A DNA stretch of 64,000 nucleotides from Nocardioides perillae (lineage in GTDB: Bacteria > Actinomycetota > Actinomycetes > Propionibacteriales > Nocardioidaceae). Below the pieces are notes generated by a model that worked only from the letters and a program-made list of their open reading frames with translations, was not told where the DNA came from and did no database searches. Positions 59,945 through 64,000 of this stretch are shown piece by piece (the first letter of the stretch is position 1; each line of letters starts with the position of its first letter). Position numbers and translations under genes: made by a program. The stretch covers positions 372,001 to 436,000 of the forward strand of contig NZ_JACCAC010000001.1 of the NCBI RefSeq assembly GCF_013409425.1, in the 5' to 3' direction.

Positions 59945-60654
59945 CCGACGAGCGGGCGGGCCGGCACGAGCCGGCCCTCGTCGAGCGCGTGGTGGTCGTC
60001 GCAGGCCGCGACCACGGCCGGGTCGTGGGTGGCGACCACCACGACGGCGCCGCGGTCGGCCTCGGCGCGCAGCTCGGCGAGCACCAGGCCGCGGTTGCCC
60101 TCGTCGAGCTCGCTCGTGGGCTCGTCGGCGAGCAGCACGTCGGCGCCGACCACGAGGCCGCGTGCGAGGGCGACGCGCTGCATCTGGCCGCCGGAGAGCT
60201 CCTCGACCTGCCGGTCGCCGAGGTCGGCGACGTGGAAGCGGGCGAGCGCGGCCTCCGCCCGCTCGTCGGCCTCTGCGGCGCGCACCCCGCGGGCGCGCAG
60301 CGCGACCGAGACGTTCTCGCGGGCCGACAGCACCGGCACGAGGCCGTAGACCTGCAGGACGAAGGCGACCTCGGGGCGCGGGTCGCCGCTGCCCCGCCAG
60401 GTGGGCGAGCCCGCGAGGGTCGCGGTGCCCTCGCTGGGGGCGAGCAGGCCGCCGGCGACGGAGAGGAGCGTGGTCTTGCCCGACCCGCTCGGTCCCGAGA
60501 GCGCGGTGAGGCGGCCTGGGGGGAAGGTGACGTCGACGCGGTCGAGCAGCAGCCGCCGCTCGGGTCCGACCGCGAGGGAGACGTCGCGCACCTCGAGCGG
60601 GCCCACGGGCGGGCGCGCGGGCGGGCTCACGGCGCCGCTCGCGGGCCGGCTCAC
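59941..60654 (-). CDS. ABC transporter ATPase, second of two
   Basis: A 237-aa LolD/MacB-type ATPase. Walker A GPSGSGKTT, Q-loop FVLQVYGLVP, signature ELSGGQMQRVALARGL, Walker B LLADEPTSELD and switch VVATHDPAV are intact. Residue variants near the tail (HHALDEGRLVPAR) differ from the companion ATPase at 60651-61574, so they are distinct subunits, likely a heterodimer. The GTG start overlaps the upstream stop (GTGA) and is chosen over a longer frame because no conserved sequence precedes it. Confidence 0.92.
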   Translation of the reverse strand: MSRPASGAVSPPARPPVGPLEVRDVSLAVGPERRLLLDRVDVTFPPGRLTALSGPSGSGKTTLLSVAGGLLAPSEGTATLAGSPTWRGSGDPRPEVAFVLQVYGLVPVLSARENVSVALRARGVRAAEADERAEAALARFHVADLGDRQVEELSGGQMQRVALARGLVVGADVLLADEPTSELDEGNRGLVLAELRAEADRGAVVVVATHDPAVVAACDDHHALDEGRLVPARPLVG

Positions 60655-61574
60655 GAGTGGTCCTCCGGGCGGCTCACCACGAGGCGGCGCTCCTCGGGCT
60701 CGATGCGCACCAGCGTGCCGGCGGGCCACTCCGCGGCGAGGTGGCTGGGCAGGTGGAGGACGCCCTCGGCGCCCACCACGGCGTACTCCGAGCCGTCGCG
60801 CCCCTCCGCGCCGACCCGGCCGCCCTTCATCGTCACGGTGCGGGGGAAGGTCGCGGCGACCTCCGGCTGGTGGGTCACCACGACGACGGTCGTGCCGAGG
60901 TCGTCTCCGAGGCGGTGCAGCAGCGTGAGCACGTGGTCGCGGTCCTCGTGGCTGAGCTGGCTGGTGGGCTCGTCGGCGAGCAGCAGCTGCGGCCCGGTCG
61001 ACGCCGCGCAGGCCAGGGCGAGGCGCTGGCGCTGACCGCCCGACATCGTCGCGACCACCTGGTCGAGCTGCTGCGCGAGGCCGACCATGCGCAGCAGCTC
61101 CTCCTCGGGCAGCACCTCCCGGCGCTCGCGGGCCGACAGCGCCAGCCGGGCGAAACCGAGGTTCTGCCGGGCGGTGGCGTAGGTGAGCAGGTTGCGCGAG
61201 GCGCCCTGCAGCATCGTCGAGACGCGGCGCGCGCGGAGCCGGGCGAGGTAGCGCTCGCCCATCCGCGACACCTCCTCGTCACCGAGGAAGATGCGGCCGG
61301 CGCTGGGTCGCTGGATGCCGCCGAGCAGCGCGAGCAGGGTCGACTTGCCCGAGCCCGACGGGCCGAGGAAGGCCACCCGCTCGCCCGCGTCGATCTCGAG
61401 GTCGACGCCCTGCAGCGCGACGACGTCGTGGCCCTCGAAGGTGCGGTAGAGGTGCACGACGCCCTCGCAGCGCACACCGAGCCCGCCGGGCGCGCCGGGC
61501 GCACCGGGTGCACCGGGTGCACCGGGGTCGCCGTCACCGGCGCGGCCACCGGACGGCGCGACGTACCCCAGGCT
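60651..61574 (-). CDS. ABC transporter ATPase, first of two, with collagen-like N-tail
   Basis: A 307-aa ATPase. An N-terminal Gly-Ala-Pro repeat tail (DGDPGAPGAPGAPGAPGG) of about 35 residues precedes the core: Walker A GPSGSGKST, Q-loop TMLQGASRNLL, signature TMSGGQRQRLALA, Walker B LLLADEPTSQLSHED (serine instead of the usual aspartate after the D-loop leucine) and VVVTHQPEV. The last 45 residues after GRDGSEYAVV form an extra domain absent from the companion. I chose the GTG at 61574 because GGGAGGGGGAG lies just upstream; a GTG at 61607 is possible. Confidence 0.88.
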   Translation of the reverse strand, partial: SLGYVAPSGGRAGDGDPGAPGAPGAPGAPGGLGVRCEGVVHLYRTFEGHDVVALQGVDLEIDAGERVAFLGPSGSGKSTLLALLGGIQRPSAGRIFLGDEEVSRMGERYLARLRARRVSTMLQGASRNLLTYATARQNLGFARLALSARERREVLPEEELLRMVGLAQQLDQVVATMSGGQRQRLALACAASTGPQLLLADEPTSQLSHEDRDHVLTLLHRLGDDLGTTVVVVTHQPEVAATFPRTVTMKGGRVGAEGRDGSEYAVVGAEGVLHLPSHLAAEWPAGTLVRIEPEERRLVVSRPEDHS

Positions 61575-61800
61575 CACCGGCTCCCCCTCCCGCTCCCGCG
61601 CACGCACGGGACGCGTGTGCCGTGCAACGAGTCATCCGACCGTCGCGCCCGCCCGGCCCGCAAGGCCGGCGCGCCGATCGTGTCCGGGTCGTGACCGTGG
61701 CGCCGAGCTCCGCGCGGTGGTGCTGGACCTGGCTGTGCAACCGGCCGGTGACCGTCCTGGGCAGCACGACCGTACGGAACAGGACGCCCCGGCCACCCGC

Positions 61801-63072
61801 TCAGCGCGGCGCAGCGGTGACGCGGTAGCGCACGAACGCCGGCACGAGGAGCGCGGCGGCGACGGTGCCGACGACCACCAGCACCCCACCGCCGGCGGCC
61901 GCGACGGCGGTGCCGACCGCGGCGGCGGTGGCGCCGTGCGCGACGTCGGCCACCCGCGGGCCGCCGGCGACGACCACGATGAAGACGCCCTGCAGCCGGC
62001 CGCGGACCGCGTCGGAGGCGGCCGCCTGCAGCATCGTGGTGCGGAAGGCGGCCGAGACCATGTCGGCCGCGCCGCCGACGACCAGGGCGGCGACGGCCAG
62101 CCACAGCCACACGCCGGCCCGCCCGTCGGCCAGCCCGACCGCGACCCCGAAGCCGGTGATCGCGACGCCCCACACCACGATCGCGAGCACGACGGCGAGG
62201 CCGTGCCGCTCGACCCGCGACACCCACCCGGAGAAGACGCCGCCCAGCACCGCGCCTGCCGGGATCGCCGCGAAGAGCAGCGCGAAGGCCAGCCCGCCGC
62301 CGGCCGGGCCGCCGAAGTCGACGTCGGCGATCTCGGGGAAGAGCGCGCGCGGCATGCCGAAGACCATCGCGACCACGTCGACGACGAACGACATCAGCAG
62401 CACCGGGTGCCCGCGCAGGTAGGCGAACCCCTCCACCACCGACCGCAGGCCCGGCGGCGTCACCACGCCCTCGACGGGCAGCGGCGGCAGCCGCACCACG
62501 GCGCCGAGGGTGGCGAGCAGCGTGATGCTGTCGACCAGGTAGAGCCAGGAGAAGCCGAGCACCGGCAGCAGCGCCCCGCCCACGAGCGGTCCGGCGATCG
62601 CGCCGGCCTGCATGACGGTCATGTTGAGCGAGTTGGCGGCCGGCAGCAGGTCGGCGGGCAGCAGCCGCGGCAGCACGGCGCTGCGCGTCGGCTGGTTGAC
62701 CGCGAAGAAGGCCTGCTGCACCGAGAAGAGCCCGAGCAGCAGCCACACGCTCCCGACGTCGAGCGCGGCCTGCGCCCAGAAGGCGACCGCGGTCGCGATC
62801 AGGCCCACGGTGGTGACGACCAGGATGGTGCGACGGTCGAACGCGTCGGCGAGCGCGCCGCCCCACAGGCCGAAGACGACGAGCGGGACCAGCCCGAAGA
62901 CGCCGGTGAGACCGACGTACGCCGAGGAGCCGGTCATCGCGTAGATCTGCGCCGGCACCACCACGACCGTCAGCTGCGCACCCACGACGGTGACGATGTT
63001 GGCCTGCCAGAGCCGACGGAAGTGTGCGTCCTGCAGCGGTCGGGTGTCGGCCAGCAGGCCCCGGATCTGCAC
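61801..63072 (-). CDS. MFS transporter (multidrug/siderophore-type exporter)
   Basis: A 423-aa major facilitator with about 12 helices. The segment LWGGALADAFDRRTIL is the conserved loop 2-3 motif (G-x-x-x-D-R-x-G-like), and LPADLLPAANSLNMTVMQAGAIAGPLVGG is typical of the actinobacterial enterobactin-exporter-like EntS/MFS_3 group. Substrate is not deducible; efflux is likely. The GTG start is preceded by TAGCCT ending 6 nt upstream (leaderless). It is divergent from 63114-63962, whose start is only 41 bp away. Confidence 0.88.
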   Translation of the reverse strand: MQIRGLLADTRPLQDAHFRRLWQANIVTVVGAQLTVVVVPAQIYAMTGSSAYVGLTGVFGLVPLVVFGLWGGALADAFDRRTILVVTTVGLIATAVAFWAQAALDVGSVWLLLGLFSVQQAFFAVNQPTRSAVLPRLLPADLLPAANSLNMTVMQAGAIAGPLVGGALLPVLGFSWLYLVDSITLLATLGAVVRLPPLPVEGVVTPPGLRSVVEGFAYLRGHPVLLMSFVVDVVAMVFGMPRALFPEIADVDFGGPAGGGLAFALLFAAIPAGAVLGGVFSGWVSRVERHGLAVVLAIVVWGVAITGFGVAVGLADGRAGVWLWLAVAALVVGGAADMVSAAFRTTMLQAAASDAVRGRLQGVFIVVVAGGPRVADVAHGATAAAVGTAVAAAGGGVLVVVGTVAAALLVPAFVRYRVTAAPR

Positions 63073-63113
63073 CGCAGGAGGCTACGGCGGCCGCGGGCGG
63101 CTACGGTCGGAGG

Positions 63114-63962
63114 GTGCGCCTCCTCGCCACGCTGCTCGCCCTCGTCTCGGCCGCGCTGCTGCCGCTGGCGCTGACGGCCGCCTGGGCGGAGCGCACGGTC
63201 ACCGACACGACGGCGTACGTCGACGCGGTCGGCCCGCTGGCCGACGACCCCGCCGTGCGCGATGCCGTCGCCACCCGCCTGACGGGCGTCGCGGAGGAGC
63301 AGGTCGCGGCCTCGCTGGGCCCGGTCGTGGGCAGCGCGGCCGCTGACGTGACGAGCCGCGCCAGCCGCGCGGTGGTGGGCAGCGACGCCTTCGCGCGGGC
63401 GTGGCGCGACGCCAACGCCGAGCTGCACGCCCAGCTCACCACGGCCCTGGAGGGCGAGCGCAGCGACGAGCTGGTCCTGCGCCTCGACCCGCTGGTCGAC
63501 GAGGTGCTCGCGACCCTCGCCCGCGACCTGCGGCTGCCCGCGCCGCCCGAGGTCGACGCGCCCCTGCCGCTGCGCGTGGCCTCTGCGCAGGACGCGGACC
63601 GGGCCCGGGAGGCCTACCGCCTCGTCGACGCCGCGTCCCCGGCCCTGCCGGTCGTGTGGGCCGCCGTGCTGGTGCTCGCCCTGCTGCCGCGTGGGCGGCG
63701 GGCGACGCTGGTCACCGCCGCCGCGGCGTCGGTGGTGACGTGCCTGCTGCTGTGGCTGGCGGTCAGAGCCGGTGGCACGGTCGCGGCAGAGGAGGTGGGG
63801 TCGCGCTCGTTCGTCCTCGGTGAGCAGGTGGCGCGCCTGGTCTACGACGAGGTCACCTCGGGCCTGCGGGCCTGGGCGGTCGTGGCCTCCGTCGTCGCGG
63901 CCGTCGTGCTGGTCCTCGCCGCGCTGGCACCCCGCCGCCGTCGCAGGAGCGCGCGTGGGTAG
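63114..63962 (+). CDS. Conserved-looking membrane protein of unknown function
   Basis: A 282-aa protein with an N-terminal membrane helix (about 3-25, LATLLALVSAALLPLALTAA), a roughly 140-residue extracytoplasmic helical domain (LADDPAVRDAVATRLTGVAE, VLRLDPLVDEVLATLARDL), and two to three C-terminal helices (178-215 and 250-272). I do not recognise the family. TACGGT ends 6 nt before the GTG start, which suggests a leaderless message. It overlaps the next gene by 8 bp and is probably co-transcribed with it. Confidence 0.72.
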   Translation: MRLLATLLALVSAALLPLALTAAWAERTVTDTTAYVDAVGPLADDPAVRDAVATRLTGVAEEQVAASLGPVVGSAAADVTSRASRAVVGSDAFARAWRDANAELHAQLTTALEGERSDELVLRLDPLVDEVLATLARDLRLPAPPEVDAPLPLRVASAQDADRAREAYRLVDAASPALPVVWAAVLVLALLPRGRRATLVTAAAASVVTCLLLWLAVRAGGTVAAEEVGSRSFVLGEQVARLVYDEVTSGLRAWAVVASVVAAVVLVLAALAPRRRRRSARG

Positions 63963-64000
63963 CCGGCGCGCCGCGGCGCTCACCCTGGCCGCGTGCCTCC
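63955..64000 (+). CDS. Start of a secreted or lipoprotein gene (cut by window edge)
   Basis: The first 15 codons (GTG start at 63955) read VGSRRAAALTLAACL: basic, then hydrophobic, then Ala-Cys, the beginning of a signal peptide and probably a lipobox. The start lies inside the last codons of the membrane protein gene. Nothing more can be said, because the frame leaves the window. Confidence 0.5.
   Translation, partial: MGSRRAAALTLAACL

Overview
The window is about 64 kb of very GC-rich DNA (my impression is above 70% G+C). Many genes start with GTG, and there are many 4-bp GTGA/ATGA stop-start overlaps. Other hallmarks are mycothiol-type DinB-fold proteins (TIGR03084, TIGR03086), an ECF sigma factor with a SnoaL tail, and large FtsX-type exporters. 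Together these point to a high-GC actinobacterium, most likely Nocardioides or a close relative; this is inference from gene content. It reads as chromosome: I see no phage, plasmid, insertion sequence, CRISPR, rRNA or tRNA.

Layout. 1-8177 (minus): a seven-gene catabolic operon (TetR, TIGR03084 protein, AtuA-like DUF1446 protein, acyl-CoA dehydrogenase, biotin-dependent carboxylase beta and alpha, second dehydrogenase) resembling terpene/branched-acid (Atu/Liu) pathways. 8347-9627: secreted endonuclease/phosphatase-fold protein. 9768-13920: PadR-ABC ATPase-FtsX exporter. 14110-16248: SDR, histidine phosphatase, lipoprotein. 16265-18560: ABC pair. 18739-18885: a 48-aa secreted peptide. 18974-23527: fadB, fadA and a divergent MerR regulator. 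23664-25559: Rho-N protein and a DEAD-box helicase. 25923-31000: acyl-CoA racemase divergent from PadR-dienoyl-CoA reductase, then a PatB-like lyase. 31014-35765: a divergent pair of operons (DAG kinase + AGPS-like flavoprotein; TetR + GlpD) sharing one operator. 35983-37702: ECF sigma factor plus TIGR03086 protein. 37729-42426: DUF2332, rhomboid, zwf, gabD. 42638-49681: second DEAD-box helicase, a 50-aa gene, YceI, GNAT, acyl-CoA dehydrogenase, VOC, glutathione peroxidase. 49926-54494: proline-rich membrane protein, DrrAB-type exporter, penicillin-binding lipoprotein. 54528-61574: two ATPases with two giant FtsX permeases. 61801-64000: MFS exporter, membrane protein, start of a further gene.

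How it works together. Fatty-acyl and branched-acyl-CoA catabolism dominates. The same dyad (TGACA-N7-TGTCA) lies between fadA and merR and in front of the racemase gene, suggesting one MerR-controlled fatty-acid regulon. Drug/peptide export is the second theme, with four ABC systems and one MFS exporter. The DrrAB pair sits behind a match to the RecA-independent DNA-damage (PafBC-type) promoter.

The most unusual material is non-coding. Three unrelated families of long imperfect palindromes (58-bp, 83-bp and about 48-bp elements) recur between genes. Several operators sit exactly on start codons. About ten genes show a -10 element only 6-7 nt before the start codon, indicating leaderless mRNAs. 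All family names are from memory of motifs; nothing was searched.
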